From Leucocoprinus leucothites (lineage: Eukaryota > Basidiomycota > Agaricomycetes > Agaricales > Agaricaceae), in NCBI GenBank assembly GCA_013368445.1, contig JAACJO010000002.1, positions 1,426,001 to 1,490,000 of the forward strand: DNA of 64,000 bases, in the 5' to 3' direction. The translations under genes and the position numbers were made by a program. Below, one piece after another: positions 45,753-58,061 of this stretch (the stretch's first letter is position 1; every line of letters starts with the position of its first letter). Under the pieces are notes generated by a model, which saw nothing but the letters and a program-made list of their open reading frames with translations, had not been told where the DNA came from and made no database searches.

Positions 45753-47439
45753 ATGTCTTCGCTTTCTGGTGCACTAGACGAATCTGGCCTGAAGCCAGCG
45801 AAGCTTGACCCAGCTTTTGATGACGCAGAAATGCATCTAGAATCACACCATTCAACATCCGAGTCTGACGATGCCGATGCCGAAGAACAGGACGAAGAAA
45901 TGGCCGACCTATTTGGTAACGAGGATGAAGAGGAACCGAAACCTGACAGGTTTGAATTTTCTCGCGCGTTTAGGGCGATATGACCTCACCCCCGATTATC
46001 ACAGGAGTGCAGCCGCTTCCCCCACAGCCTCGGGTCCTGAGTCAGACAGACTGCCCACCCCAGAAAGGGAACGTCGGCAAGCACTTGAATACGAAGAAGA
46101 CGAGATCCCACCGGACACAGGCGAGGTAGTTAAGGAGGCCGACGTCTCCTTCCCTAACCTCCCTATCCCAAAAAGTTCAGATGGAAATGTGAGTTTCCCC
46201 TCCGCATCGGGCCTCATGGTCCAGCGGTCAAACGCTCAAACCAATTGTCCAGAATTGGGTAATTCGCATGCCCAACTTCGTAAAAATGGATACAAAACCG
46301 TTTCATCCGGATACATATCTTGGACCCGAAGAAGAGGACTCAATGCAAGCCGAGAGTCTACGAGAAAAGAGCATGACCATCAAACTAAAAGTTGAGAATA
46401 CCGTTCGGTGGAGGTGGATTAAGGACGCTAATGGCCTTGACGTAAGTTTATCGCGGCAGTATGAAACACCGTCCGATTCATAAACTCCGTTATCTAGAAA
46501 CGACAATCAAATAGTAGGATCATACGTTGGTCCGACGGTACATTAAGTCTTTTATTAGGAAAAGAGCTCTTCGACATCACACAAAGCATTGATACTTCAG
46601 CTGGTATACCTCGGCAGGTTGCTGGCACTTCCACATCACAATCTCAATCACAACTTCAACAATCCCAATCCCAAACGCCTGGCCTTAAGTCTCAAGGCCT
46701 AACATACCTTGTTGCCCAACACAAACGATCGCAGGTACTACAATCTGAGGCGGTTGTTACCGGCTACATGAGCCTACGACCAACAGGAATGCAATCCGAA
46801 ACGCATCGGATGCTGGTGCGTGCTGTTGGTCAAAAACACAGCAAGGTTGCACGATTGCGCATGGCACCTGATCCAACCATGGACCCGGAACGCGACCTTA
46901 AGGAATTGGCCAAGCAGAGTGCGAAGAAATCTAGGCGCAAGAATGATATTGATGACTTCGGTAGTGGACGGAGAAGACGTCAATCACGGCGCACGACAGA
47001 TACTGGAGCCCTTTGGAGCAGCGATGAGGATGCTGGCGGTGAATATGACAATTATGACGACGAAGACGATGATGGCGCAGGCTCATCTACTCGCAAAGGA
47101 AAGCGGAAGGCTGCCACTAAAGAAAGAACGAAAACAGGGGAGGATTACCAGGAAGACGACTTTGTTGTTGCTGACTCCTCGGACGAGGAAGGTGTTCCGA
47201 AGAAGAAACCTAAAAACACTAGTGATGCTGAAGATGATCTTGACCGTCTTGATGCCCAGATCGAGGAGCAAGACACTAACAAGCGAAAGAAACCAGGCAA
47301 GTCAGGTAACGCCTCGGATGAGACCGATGAAGATGGGATGGATGTTGAGAGTGAGGAGGAAGATGATGATTTCAAAGTCAGACGCTCAGGAGGTGGGCGT
47401 AAGCGAACGCACATATCGATGGACGAAGACGAAGAATAA
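45753..47439 (+). CDS. LEO1: Leo1, subunit of the Paf1 transcription elongation complex
   Basis: Start MSSLSGALDESGLKPAKLDP. The acidic N-terminus (EEQDEEMADLFGNEDEEEPK) contains the MADLFG motif typical of Leo1. The core domain reads NWVIRMPNFVKMDTKPFHPD, MTIKLKVENTVRWRWIKD, SNSRIIRWSDGTLSLLLGKE, GLTYLVAQHKRSQVLQSEAV, MSLRPTGMQSETHRML and HSKVARLRMAPDPTMDPERD, followed by basic RRKNDIDDFGSGRRRRQSRR and an acidic tail. Three introns join PDR/SAAASPTASGPESD, SSDGN/NWVIRMP and NGLD/KRQSNSR. Leo1 travels with RNA polymerase II and promotes histone modification and elongation. All family landmarks are intact. Confidence 0.95.
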
Positions 47440-47550
47440 GAGTCGTAGATCTAGTAACACTTTGCTATTCGAATACACTGACTCGACTGCTCCGTCCGAT
47501 CACGGTCTGCTTCATCTGTAGATGAAACCTATGTCTCTAGCCCACCCTTT

Positions 47551-49871
47551 CTAGGATATCACTTTACCCCAATCTTCAGAGGGTTGTATCGAATCCACCA
47601 CACTCTGGTTTTCTGCATTATCCTTGAGGAGATTGTGTAGCGTGAAGATGGCATGCTCTCGTAAATCTATATTCAGATTAGCAGAATGATCGTACCCACG
47701 GGAAGCCCGCCGGTTTTACAGAAAAAAGATCTCGGATAAAACGGACTTACAGGGATTACGCTCATCAATGACACACATGTTCATAACGACTTCAATTCCA
47801 CCGGCCCCTCGGACGCGATCTTGCACGCCCTTTTTTCCGTGACAAAGGATGCCCAACATTCTCACCAAGTCGCGTTTGAGATATGCGAAACCATGATTAT
47901 CGGCGGCAGAGGCTTGCCCTTGTACTTGTGGCGTGCTGGAGGTTGACCGCCCAGTCGGCGACACGGGTCTACCAAAATTGATTCGGGGTAAAAACTTATC
48001 CAGGAGACGGAGAAGTTCTACGAAAACAAGGGCAGAATAAAGTTAGACAGAAGCAACGAGCCAAAAATAGAGTCCATCAAATACGCCATCAATTGACGGT
48101 GCCGCAGCCCTAGAAACGAAAGGGCGTAACTCACCGATTAGACTTTCAACAACTCCGACGCTTGATGTCCGTGCTTCAATAAAATAGTTTTTCATGTTCG
48201 TTTTTGGGTCGTCATTGTCCTCGAGACCCAAGCGTGTAGCATTCTCCTCTGCTTCAATAGCTATCGTGACCATGCATTGGGTAACCAGGACCAAGGCTTC
48301 ACATGCTTTAGGCAACATGACATCAAGACTGTTGAGCGATCCGAAAGACTGGTTCTGTGTTTCTGGTGATCCCGTATGATTTGTGGAGGCGGAGACAGGT
48401 GACATGGATCTCTCCGATTTTGGGCGTTTGAGATCGGATTGGTCCGGGTGGTCAGTATCGTCTTTCTTGATGTCCAATCCAAGAGAGTGGCGAATCGAAG
48501 TCTGCGCGTATCGAGATAGTGAGAAGAAAGTTCTTGTTAGCATGGGCGTGAGTGAGATGTGGATTTGAATCGTTTCAGGTTTGATAGGTGTTTGAAGTGT
48601 CATTTGATTAGATTGGAGGTATGAATCGATTATCTTGAGCAACGTTGTTTGGTGAGGAGTGATTATCTCGTCTTGTCTAAACAATCATTGTCATTAGCTC
48701 AATGATGAACCGTCAACGTTGACTTACATGGTAAACTGTTTGTACAGCGAAGCCGCCAGGCCTTGTTCTATGATGTGAGACAATATGGTGTACCTGACGG
48801 AGAGAGTTACTGGGTGATATCAGGGTAAATGAATGAACACAAACCCGATATCAAATGCTTGTGCCCCGATGGAGCCTTCATCGGCCTCGAACAGGTGTAA
48901 CATATTGTCTAGGAGGGAAACACACATCCGAACACCGACATCAGTTTTACACAACAACTTCCTAGTGCGAAATGTGAGATCGCTGGAAATGATCTAAACT
49001 AGCACTCACGTTCTTTTGCGAGACCCATGAAGACAGTTTAGAATGAACACGAGAGTGCTTAGAAGTGTTTTGGCATCAGGAGAACCCAGTAGACGGCTGT
49101 GAACCTGAGCAGTTGGCAAGGGACCAGGTAGCATAGCTTGGGACGTACATGATGATGACTTGATCCTCCGGCAGGCGCAAATATGTCTCCCACAACCTGC
49201 CCATGAGTTCTTCGTGTCCTGTGACAAGATTTGACAAGGCTTGTGTGAGGAGCCTTGCAACGGCAATAGCTAGCGTGCCTCGCGTCAATTTTGATTGAAA
49301 CCAGGTTGGAACACGCAAGACCCACATTTTTCGTCCTCCATTGCTGACCAGGATGTGTAATAATGTAACAATCTTCTCAGCTCCGGTTCGTTAGGGCTAG
49401 TATCAGACCCCTGAGCGGCTGAGATGACAACCACGATATTAACATACTCACAAAGCACTAGACTGATTATCAGGAATTCCAGCAACTAAATTCCGAGTAA
49501 ACCTCGCAACGCTCGCGCACAGAGTGGCGAGCGTTGCTTGGTGTGGGGTTTCGTCACTCTCTTCTCCTTCAGAGTCATCGATTTCCCAGAATGTGAAGTG
49601 CGCTCGAGCTAAATCCTTCCAGACCTTTTCCAGGGGTCGCCAAATGGCGGTGTCCGAACCAAGAGCAATTCTGTGGAAAGGTTGGTCAGGCTTGTGATAA
49701 TTCTACGACAACAACTGAGCAGTCCTACCGTGCCTGGTCACTTTTTGCTAGCTCGGAGGATATCTTGTCGAGGACTCGAGAGAAGGAAAGAATGGACTCG
49801 GGGTCCTTGATGGTCAGCTGGCGGCAGGCTGCAGTGAACTCAGGACCGAAAGACTCTGTCGTTTCTGCCAT
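47551..49871 (-). CDS. CTR86: Ataxin-10 / Ctr86 homologue
   Basis: Start MAETTESFGPEFTAACRQL (49871). Helical-repeat body: DTAIWRPLEKVWKDLARAHF, ASVARFTRNLVAGIPDNQ, VPTWFQSKLTRGTLAIAVAR, TLLSTLVFILNCLHGSRKRT, GVRMCVSLLDNMLHLFEADE, and KACEALVLVTQCMVTIAIEA. The C-terminal domain that defines the family reads FAYLKRDLVRMLGILCHGKK, VMNMCVIDERNP / DLREHAIFTLHNLLKDN, AENQSVVDSIQPSEDWGK. About twelve exons. The armadillo-like protein is implicated in septation and cytokinesis in yeasts and neuronal survival in animals; molecular role poorly known. Divergent from VMA12 with 167 bp between starts. Confidence 0.87.
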
Positions 49872-50038
49872 GGTAAACAGAGGAAACGAGAGAGGACGGA
49901 GGAAGAGTAGTCAAACCTCGTTGATCGTCATGGCCGCTCATCACAAATCATTTAGTCTGCTTTTTGATCGACGTACATCTGTCACCCTGAACTCACCCTG
50001 ATTGTTGAACATATCGCTTCTTTCTCTCGTCCGTCATC

Positions 50039-50789
50039 ATGGACGGTATCGACATTTCCAAACTCAACGTCTCCCTCGAGTCTCATCTGCTAGAGACACT
50101 CAAACCCTTGCCAGGTTTATTGCCGCCTCATTTGGCTGACGAACTGAAGGCTTATATCCCAGATGCACCCAAGAACGTCATTCCATACACCACCCTCCTT
50201 GCCATCTCACAGTGGTCAAGAACACCAGAGGGTATAGAAAAGCTAAAGGCCCATACGCCTTCACTTGATTCCAGCAACTATATGATGGTTTCTCTTCTAG
50301 CGGGTGTCAAAACCTCACCAGAGAGGAATTTTGGCTCCTACATTCCCCCACCAGAACCGGATCAGCTCGCCGCACAGCAGAAACGTGAGCGTCAAGAAAT
50401 TACGACTATTCTAAATGGTCTATTGAGTGTTTTGGGGGTTGGTTTTGCCACTTGGTGGGCAGCTGACAAGCTGCACTGGAAAAACCACTGGGTGCGGTGT
50501 TCATCTCCTGGCAACCTCAGCAATCACACTCATAACTTCACAGCGTATGTTATTAGCTTTAGGCGCGGCGCTCATCGTTGCTATTGCAGAAGGCGGGCTC
50601 TTCATCATTCGGCGGTCCCGTCAGGGCGCGTCCGATACTCGTCGCAAATCTCGTCTGAAGGCACAGGCAGCCAGGCACAAAAAGATTGACGGCGATGAGG
50701 GCGAAATGGACGAAACCATCAGCGTTAAACCGCAGTCACCAGAGCACACGAAATCTCCAACTGGTAATCTACGTCAGCGCCGGCTGTAA
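50039..50789 (+). CDS. VMA12: Vma12-like V-ATPase assembly factor of the ER
   Basis: Start MDGIDISKLNVSLESHLLET. Conserved cytosolic part: SQWSRTPEGIEKLKAHTPSL, YMMVSLLAGVKTSPERNFGS, SYIPPPEPDQLAAQQKRERQ. Two membrane helices follow: ILNGLLSVLGVGFATWWAAD and, after one 51-nt intron (donor GTGCGG), MLLALGAALIVAIAEGGLFI. The C-terminus is basic (RRSRQGASDTRRKSRLKAQA) and ends NLRQRRL. Vma12 (TMEM199 in humans) helps assemble the membrane sector of the vacuolar ATPase in the ER. The gene is convergent with the Nudix gene: 9 bp separate the stop codons. Confidence 0.9.
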
Positions 50790-50798
50790 ATCAACAGA

Positions 50799-51822
50799 CT
50801 ACGGCTTGATCTGCGGTATACCTACGGAATCTTTCTCTTCCTGATACGCCTGCAATCTCCGCAACAACAAAGATAAATACCACCCCGTCAATCCCCATAT
50901 CTCAACCCTGCCTTCCCTCCCGGACCCTACCTCATCGAGCTGGGTTTCTCCGTGGACTGCCTCTGTGCTGATAGAGGTAGAGCCACTTGATCCTGACAAC
51001 TCCTCTGCAGAGCGAACGATATCAGTTACGTCCACAGCCCAGTACGGCCTCTCGCCACGAAATAGATATGATCGTAATCTCCCAGGTGCGGTTAAGTCCG
51101 CTAGTGGGACGTGAAACACGACCGCCACCTCTGAAATAGACATTACACTACGAATCTGGTTGAGGTCAAGAGAGGGATACGGATAGTCATCGGATTCCGG
51201 TTGTTTGGTATTCCTCTGGTTGACAAATCCCTAGAACATTTGCGTAGTTTAACGATCATCAATATACTTGACGCGGTAGCCATGACGCACCACGTAAGGC
51301 CACACGCACATATCTCCCCGTAAATTGACCTCAGGCGGGCCAATGTTCCCGAGAACATCAATCTCCTCTGGTCGTATGCCCAGCTCTTCCTCTGTTTCCC
51401 GCAACGCTCCATCCAGGAATGACGCATCAGTCTATGGGTTTCAAACATCGGCAGGCTATCAGAAAGTCATAGCCTTCTTAAAACCCACCTCGTCTATCCG
51501 TCCTCCAGGGAAACTATCTACCGTATTCAGGCATGTCCAGACTGAACATATGGCAATCTCACCTCACCTCGCCAGAGTGATTTCGTAGATTCTTCGCTCT
51601 CACTTGGAGCAGAATTCCAGGTTTTCCTTCGACGTTACAAAGTGGAATTAACACGCCAGCGTGGCGTGGCTTGTTGCCGGGTTGCGATTGTTGAGGTCCT
51701 GTCTGCTGGACGACAGATGAAAGGGCGTGACGTAGAGCTTTAAGCGAGTTTGGAGTAAAAGGTTTCGAAAAGCTGAGAAGCGAAGAAGATCTCAGTGTCA
51801 TAGAAGGTCCGGGGATGGACAT
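50799..51822 (-). CDS. PCD1: Nudix hydrolase, coenzyme A diphosphatase type
   Basis: Start MSIPGPSMTLRSSSLLSF (51822). The region HAGVLIPLCNVEGKPGILLQ then VRAKNLRNHSGEVR / FPGGRIDE / TDASFLDGALRETEEELGI is the CoA-pyrophosphatase variant of the Nudix box, with catalytic Glu residues in RETEEELG. It continues IDVLGNIGPPEVN, WPYVGFV, VMSISEVAVVFHVPLADLTA and WGLTGWYLSLLLRRL. Fungal Pcd1 and animal NUDT7/8 act in peroxisomes or mitochondria on CoA and oxidised CoA. The C-terminus IPQIKP is not a canonical PTS1 signal. Four or more introns; one exon encodes only about 11 residues (FPGGRIDE). Confidence 0.88.
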
Positions 51823-53716
51823 GGCCGCATGAAGAGAAATAATCTAATTCATTTAGCAGCGCCCGCGGCACCACATATGTTTTTCGGATCACAGGGAAGG
51901 CGTGACGGATGATTAATTGATTAATGAAGTACGACAGAGCCAAACGATGATTAAATTGTTGATTACCATTTGAACTTTTGGGATTTGCGGGAATGAATTC
52001 TACGGGAAGAGAGGTGAGACGCAAGTTATTGGAACGTCGGACGCCTCACTTGCTTGAGGAGCCAAGATATGACCCGTTAGTTAACCCTACTAGTTAGGGG
52101 TTAATTGAATTGAAGGAACACCCGCAATTTATCAAGTAGAAGCGTGGAGCCGGCTAAGGTTATATATGCATCACATGCTCGATGCATATGAGTCTACAGA
52201 GTCAGAAATTGCTGGTTTTCTTCTCTCAGCTCTTGAAAGATGAATTTTCTTCGACCCAATTCACAGTCTCCTCGTAGGCTTTGAGGGCTGTTGATCGGAG
52301 TGGCTCCGGCTATATGATGCGAGAACAAGACAGGCAGCAACGGAGTGACCCAGATACTGAGAGTGATAACAACCACATGAAATAAAATTGGTTTAGTTTG
52401 CTAGAGTAGAAACAAAGATGATGGATTCTCGAGTATTCAACTAATCTTCCCAGAAATGACATAGTGATACTGGCTCAGAGTTGATTCCAAATGAGGTGCA
52501 CTGCCCCAACGATTCAACCTCTCGTAGCAGCTCAGCATGTCGAGTGAGTTCAAGCTGAGTGTCAACGTTTCAACTCTCATTCACCTGGCGACCCAGTACT
52601 TCCAGGTCGCACGTCAATGTCAACCGAGCGAGCCATACCGTTGATCGAGACTGAATCTCACCGGGTAATTTGAACCATATTTCCAGGTGTGCTTAGCTTT
52701 ATATCGAGTTCGAAACCACGGTCAAAACCAGAGCTTGTCCAGCCTAGCTTGCCTGAGTTGATTGAAGAATAACCGTGTTAGAGATAATCCAGATCAAAGT
52801 TCCTGCAAAAACGCACTGGCCCAAGGAGTCCGTTACCCATGCGCACCATTATGCAACAGATTGACCACGAGGAGTGCCTAAGAATTTGGAAAGACATACA
52901 CGGACGGTCTAGCGCTGTGAATCAAGGAATAGTCCGAGAGCATTTACTACAATCACCCGTAATTGCTGACAGGAAGGATCCCGATACTCTGGCACGAGCC
53001 CCTCTTTCAATTAGGAGACAGAAGCTGAGGAGAGGAGAGTCGATCAGATCTGCATCTCACGCTGACACAGAGTTTCAGAAATTAGAAGGGCATTCCCAGT
53101 AAAATCAGCTGGCTTTGTCCCATCAGCGCATAGGAGGTAAGGACACTGCCCAGTACTTACTGAAGAACAATGGCGGCGACAGGCCTAGCTGTTAAGATAT
53201 TAGTGTTCTACAAAGGGGTTTGATTTGCTCCCTTGTAAAATTCTTGGCTTCTACTATAATCTGTTCGCCATTCTTTCTTTAGACATTCTCAGATTTAATG
53301 GCGATGAAGGAAGCAAGCGGTGCTATGGTTTGTAGTGTCACGCTTGAAGGTCAGATGTGTAGCGTAGGAAACTTTCCCCAGGTAGCGCGATATATGTTAA
53401 GGCTAAGATTAATAGCAATAAAAGGTATATCGCGAAAAGGGGTGACTTCAACTCACCTTCCGACGGGCCAACCTTTGAATGCAGGCCGGATTTAACCCTG
53501 CCTCGCTGTCCCATTATTCCGATCTCGGAGGCTAAAGAATGGATCATCGAAGGCAGGGTAGGGCGTCTAAAACAGTGTTCTGGATGAGTGTGTATCTTGG
53601 GAATATTGACCCTTTGTGAGAATACAACCGCTTGTACGAAACAGCCCCAAAGACGGCCCTCTCACACAAATATCTGAAATATAGTGTTCCTTATTAACAG
53701 TCTGCCAGCCTTCAGG
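51823..53716. other. Gene-poor 1.9-kb region
   Basis: Frames at 52194-52376, 52839-53102 and 53298-53547 are short. The one at 52839-53102 (MRTIMQQIDHEECLRIWKDI) starts with ATG and is open for 87 codons, but its sequence is rich in Arg/Ser and resembles no family. No repeat or transposon hallmark seen. Confidence 0.35.
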
Positions 53717-54121
53717 TTAACTTGAGATTTTAAATCTGGGAAAAGCTCCGGCGAGGATTCCAAAGATTTGAGTATACTCTTTGGCGGACAGGGAGTCGGA
53801 AGCGCAAAAGTGCATCAAAATAGTACCCTGACGTGTATTTTGTGACATCCACACTTCGATTCCAGTGGGAATATATGGCGTCACAACGGCAAGGTGCAAA
53901 GAGGTATAGGGATTATCCAACGGTCGTGCGGTTAATCGGCCTTGTGCGAGGCCCTGGGGCACATCTCTTGAATGAGTAGTCTTAGGTAGTCTTCCATCCA
54001 TATTGGAAATCGAAGCAACGAATGCAATCAGTTCGATCAACAGTGCCTCGTGCACATGAGTCATGACTAATAAATACATCATATGTTTATTTCGGAAGTT
54101 TCTGCCAAGCCAATAACCCAA
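53717..54121 (-). CDS. Hypothetical 134-residue protein
   Basis: Single open frame beginning MGYWLGRNFRNKHMMYLLVM and ending AGAFPRFKISS. It is unusually long for a non-coding frame in this window that is not a shadow of another gene, and it starts 63 bp from the divergent BRAP2 gene. A hydrophobic stretch ALLIELIAFVASI is present. No family recognised and it may carry unseen upstream or downstream exons. Confidence 0.33.
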   Translation of the reverse strand: MGYWLGRNFRNKHMMYLLVMTHVHEALLIELIAFVASISNMDGRLPKTTHSRDVPQGLAQGRLTARPLDNPYTSLHLAVVTPYIPTGIEVWMSQNTRQGTILMHFCASDSLSAKEYTQIFGILAGAFPRFKISS

Positions 54122-54184
54122 TTGCCTGGTCTCGACTCCCCCAACTTGATTTAAACCTCAGGATGATCGTGATTCGTCTATAAC

Positions 54185-56241
54185 ATGCGCGGCTACCACT
54201 TCATCATCTCTGTTGAATCTACAAAAGGCGAAACCGCATTCACGCCAAAGTTTATATTTCAAAGGCTACCTGAGCACAAGCCACCTCTGAATTACCCCCG
54301 AAGTTCCGTTGCGCAGCCGAGAGGACGAGACTACAGGAAGGGACCACTACAAATAGATTGGATGGACTTTGAGAGAAGTGAAGGGTCCGGAAGGCGGCAG
54401 TATGCTGCCACTGGAAAGGAGAAGGAGCATAGAAAGGGTGCGCTCCGAGCTACTACTTCATTTGATCGTCTAGAAACTGAATCGTCCACACAGGTCCAGT
54501 CGAGGCCACGTTTGTTCCCACTTCTCGTAGCAAGTCAGGAAGCACTAATCTGCCTGAAGGAATTGTCCATATTTTCCGAGACTCTGGAGACCGTCCCGAA
54601 CCTGAGGAGTTAGCAAAGAAAGCTTCAGAGACTCTGCTCGAGGGCGAAGATGCTGGTGTGATGCTAGGTGTACTTGCTATCCCATCGTGGATGACCCCTT
54701 CAGATTTTTTGGCCTTTGCGGGGCCTGCTATGGAAACTGTCGCTCATCTACGTATTATACGGTTCGTATCCCGCCTCAGTTTGCCATTCTCCAGGCTTGG
54801 TTGATAAATCACTTATACAGGGCCTCAGTGCCAAATCGATCTATCGCATTGGTCAAATTTACAAATCCAGCCGATGCTGCCGATTTTGTTGAAGTGTATA
54901 ACGGAAAACCATTTAATTCTATGCAGGTGCGCCATCCAGCTATATAACAAGAGTTAGTGGTCACCGACAGTGATATAGCCCGAAATATGCCATGTCGTCC
55001 ATGTATTATCAGTACAAGTTGAGCCTGATGATACATTGTCGCAAGCAATATCCCGAATGAACAGCACGTTTGGACCCGCTCAAGAGCTGCCTACCTGTCC
55101 TGTATGCCTCGAACGTATGGATGCCGCCGTTACCGGTCTTATTACTGTTCCTTGCTCGCATACCTTCCATTGTATGTGTTTAAGCAAGTGGGGTGATAGT
55201 AGGTGAGCTATTCAGACGCCTCGGACGTGGAATTGCTTTCTGACATACTGTAGATGCCCAGTATGCCGATACTCCCAAAATATACTCACATCCCATCCTA
55301 CACCCGCGTCAAACCGACCATCTCGACCGCCACCCTTTGGCCATCCTTCGTCGAGTACCGCTTCTCAGTGTTCTGAATGTCCTTCTACAACCAATCTTTG
55401 GATCTGCCTTATTTGTGGAAACATTGGTTGTGGTCGGTATGGACGAGCTCATGCCCATGCACATTACCAAGCGACTACCCATCTTTACGCTCTTGAACTT
55501 GAAACTCAGAGGGTTTGGGACTATGCTGGTGACGGATATGTCCATCGTCTCATTCAAAACAAGGCAGATGGCAAGTTGGTTGAATTACCGAGTGCCTCTG
55601 CGACGATCAACACATCCCTCAGAGAGGGTGGCCTTGGGCCGAGTCAAGCTGATGCTTTGTCCGCGGAAAAGATTGAGGCGATTGGGATTGAATATTCCTA
55701 CCTCCTTACGTCGCAACTGGATTCTCAGCGCGCCTACTATGAGGAGCAAAACGAGGAGCTTCAGACGCAGATATGTGAGCTGAAAGGCATCATTGAACAG
55801 ATGAACCGGGACAGGGAGTTCGAAACAAATAGAGAGAGGCAGGAAAGTAAACGACGACAGGTAGAAGCGGCAAAAGAGACCGCGGAGTTGGAGAAAGCAA
55901 AGACAAAAGCCGAGCGAAGGGCAGATCGAATGACAGACCTTGCAAAAAGGTTGGAGAAGGAACTGAAAGAAGAAAGAGCTGTTACGGAGGGATTGGTGCG
56001 GAACGTCAAGTCTATGAAAGATCAACTGGCCTTGACAGAGGAGGGAAAAAACGAGTGTCTCGCAAGGATTGAAGAGTTGACGGATCAAGTTCGAGATCTG
56101 ATGTTTTTCCTGGATACCAATACGAAAATCGAGCAAGGCGGAGGAGCCGAGGCTGAGGCTGCAGGCGGCTCGCTCGAGGTCATTTCACCTCCAAACAACT
56201 CAAAAAATAAAAAGAAGAAGGGAAAAGGCAAGAAAGGTTGA
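54185..56241 (+). CDS. BRAP2: BRAP2/Etp1-like RING and ZnF-UBP ubiquitin ligase
   Basis: Start [20 protein letters not shown]. Intron 1 joins KEKEHRK / [13 protein letters not shown]. The BRAP2 N-terminal RRM-like domain is seen in [28 protein letters not shown] / [13 protein letters not shown] and [22 protein letters not shown] finger: [36 protein letters not shown] / RCPVCRYS. Zn[45 protein letters not shown] coiled coil of about 130 residues follows ([37 protein letters not shown]) and a basic [12 protein letters not shown] end. The animal protein is a Ras-responsive E3 that restrains MAPK scaffolding; yeast Etp1 acts in ethanol tolerance. All zinc ligands appear intact. Confidence 0.94.
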
Positions 56242-56396
56242 TAGTAGTATTCGAATACCGTCAGGTATGAATGTCAAGCTCTTGAGTACGTGTTTGGGGT
56301 CAACACTTTAACATGTATCCTCATCGCGGCCTGGTTTCGTGGTCTATCTAGTTCGATGTGCTTCACCGTTCGACTCGGCTCCACGTTCATGCTTGC

Positions 56397-57106
56397 TCCT
56401 TTCGCATTTCCTGGATGGGCCGTCCAATCTCGCAAAAGTCGATTGACGATCTGTTTCGCACGAAGTAGGGTCCGACTTGTGGCTCTTCTCCTTCTCGTCT
56501 CATCTGCGTTTCTAATTCCTTGAAGGCCGAACAGCTGGGTATCGACTGGCGGATCTCGTCTCAGCATATTGTGCATGGTTGTGGGATCATGTTCTGTGAT
56601 AGCGCGTTTGATCTGGTTTCTGAGACAGGTTGATTCTCGGACTCACGATGAGACTATATTGGTCTTGTCGTCATGGAACAATGTTAGATGTGATTTTTGT
56701 CTGCCGACGTAGTTCAGTAGGAACCGGTAGATAGATTTAGCATGCCAAAAAACGCTACCGTGTGCCTTATTATTATTATTATCCAAGCTATTCTCAAGCA
56801 CTCGGTGGGTGGATGAATGATGGAAAAAATACTGGTTCAAGATCTTGGGATCATTCGCGATCTTTGTCTGTGTCTTTTGAATGGCCATCTGCTCTTTAAG
56901 TCTGCCAGTGGATCTTTTAATTGTGTACCCTCCGACCCACGCCCGGTTCGGGAAGAAGTTCGTGCCTGATTTCAGGCGACCGTTTTCCTTGGCACCTAGA
57001 TTGACTTTCTTCCGAGCTTCTCATCACACTTCGCATTTCGTCGTTAGGTTCCGGGCAGGAAGCGACTCACAACTTGCCGTCAGCCGGTCGATTCATTTAC
57101 TTAACA
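56397..57106 (-). other. Unresolved possible minus-strand gene
   Basis: Between BRAP2 and NNF1 the minus strand has protein-like pieces: MNRPADGK before a GTGAGT donor (57095-57070), RLKEQMAIQKTQTKIANDPK followed by ILNQ (56900-56830), and DEIRQSIPSCSAFKELETQM...YFVRNRSSIDFCEIGRPIQE, ending MRKEQA stop (about 56560-56430). I could not join them in one frame with confident splice sites. A second frame over the last piece is also open, so the assignment is uncertain. Confidence 0.25.
56768..56782 (+). repeat. TTA trinucleotide microsatellite
   Basis: About five tandem TTA units. Short and probably of no functional weight. Confidence 0.8.
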
Positions 57107-57213
57107 TGAATAGGACGGTATGACCTAGTAATCGTACATACATTGAGAGGGTTTATTAGCAGTCATAAATGTGATTTAAATATCGGCGATCGTGGTTTCG
57201 AGGAATGGCTCAT

Positions 57214-58061
57214 TCATGCTGGACTCGAGGATTTCAAAGTATTGGCTGTCTGCACTGTCCAGTCCTCGATGGCATCCATGGGTAACTTCTCCCATTGGGC
57301 GTATGCCTAAGGGGGTGTGAGAGATTGGATGCATGATGAACAAGTGAAAACGAACCTCTTCAAGTATCTGCAAGAGGTCTAAGGTTTTAAGGTCAGCCTC
57401 ATCCTTTGCCTGAATATTTTCATCCAGTTGAGCTTGTAGCTGTCGATTATCTTCTTCAAGCTACCAAGAAACATGGTTAGGTGTCTGGTTATAAGGGACC
57501 TCGAACTCACCTACCTGGGCCAGAGTTTGTTCAAGCCGAGCAGTTTCAGCCCCAAGCACAGGAATAGTACGCGCACAGACGGCATTCCTGGGTTGTAGGT
57601 CTTCTCTCCAAACATCTTTCGTTACTTCTCCTCGCTCTTTTCGAGCCTTTGCTTCCGTGACGACCTTGTGAAGAATATCGACATTCTCTCGAACACCGTA
57701 CTTCGCGAATAGTGAGGTAATGTCATCCTACATGGTTGCTCAGCAATAGCCAATCAAGGAAGTACAATGAATATACCCTATCCTGTTTCTCAATAAAATC
57801 TGAGATGATGTTAAAGGTAACCGATGCTGCGTTCTTTTCTTCCTCGACGTATAACGGAAAGCACTCCGCAAAATCCTCAAAACTAAAAAAGATGTTAGCT
57901 TGGGTCTGGTTGGGTGAAATGAAATCGTTCACCTACGTCCATTTACGCGCAGAACGTTGAATTGCGAGTTGCAGTGCAGACTGAAAGTGCATCCAGCGGC
58001 GGCTGCCGTCCTGGTCGAACATGGTGTTGAGCATCAACGAGTTATATATTGTCAGGGTCAT
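57214..58061 (-). CDS. NNF1: Nnf1/PMF1-like kinetochore protein of the Mis12 complex
   Basis: In-frame ATGs at 58061, 58034 and 58022 give MTLTIYNSLMLNTMFDQDG or shorter; the family core starts at SRRWMHFQSALQLAIQRSAR. It continues KW / SFEDFAECFPLYVEEEKN, VTFNIISDFIEKQDR / DDITSLFAKYGVRENVDILH, VVTEAKARKERGE, then a coiled coil (ETARLEQTLAQ / LEEDNRQLQAQLDENIQAKD) and TLDLLQILEE / AYAQWEKLPMDAIEDW, ending TLKSSSPA. The pattern helix-SFEDFAECFP-helix-EAKARK and the C-terminal coiled coil fit Nnf1, which bridges centromeric chromatin to microtubule-binding Ndc80. Sequence conservation in this family is low, hence moderate confidence. Six exons. Divergent from TUL1. Confidence 0.77.

Noticed and set aside
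46820..47521. Plus-strand 233-codon frame over the LEO1 tail
   Set aside because: Out-of-frame shadow rich in Arg, Met and Thr; the LEO1 frame carries all family motifs.
55585..56136. Minus-strand Leu/Phe-rich frame of 183 codons
   Set aside because: Antisense shadow of the BRAP2 coiled coil (Glu/Lys codons reversed give Leu/Phe/Ser).
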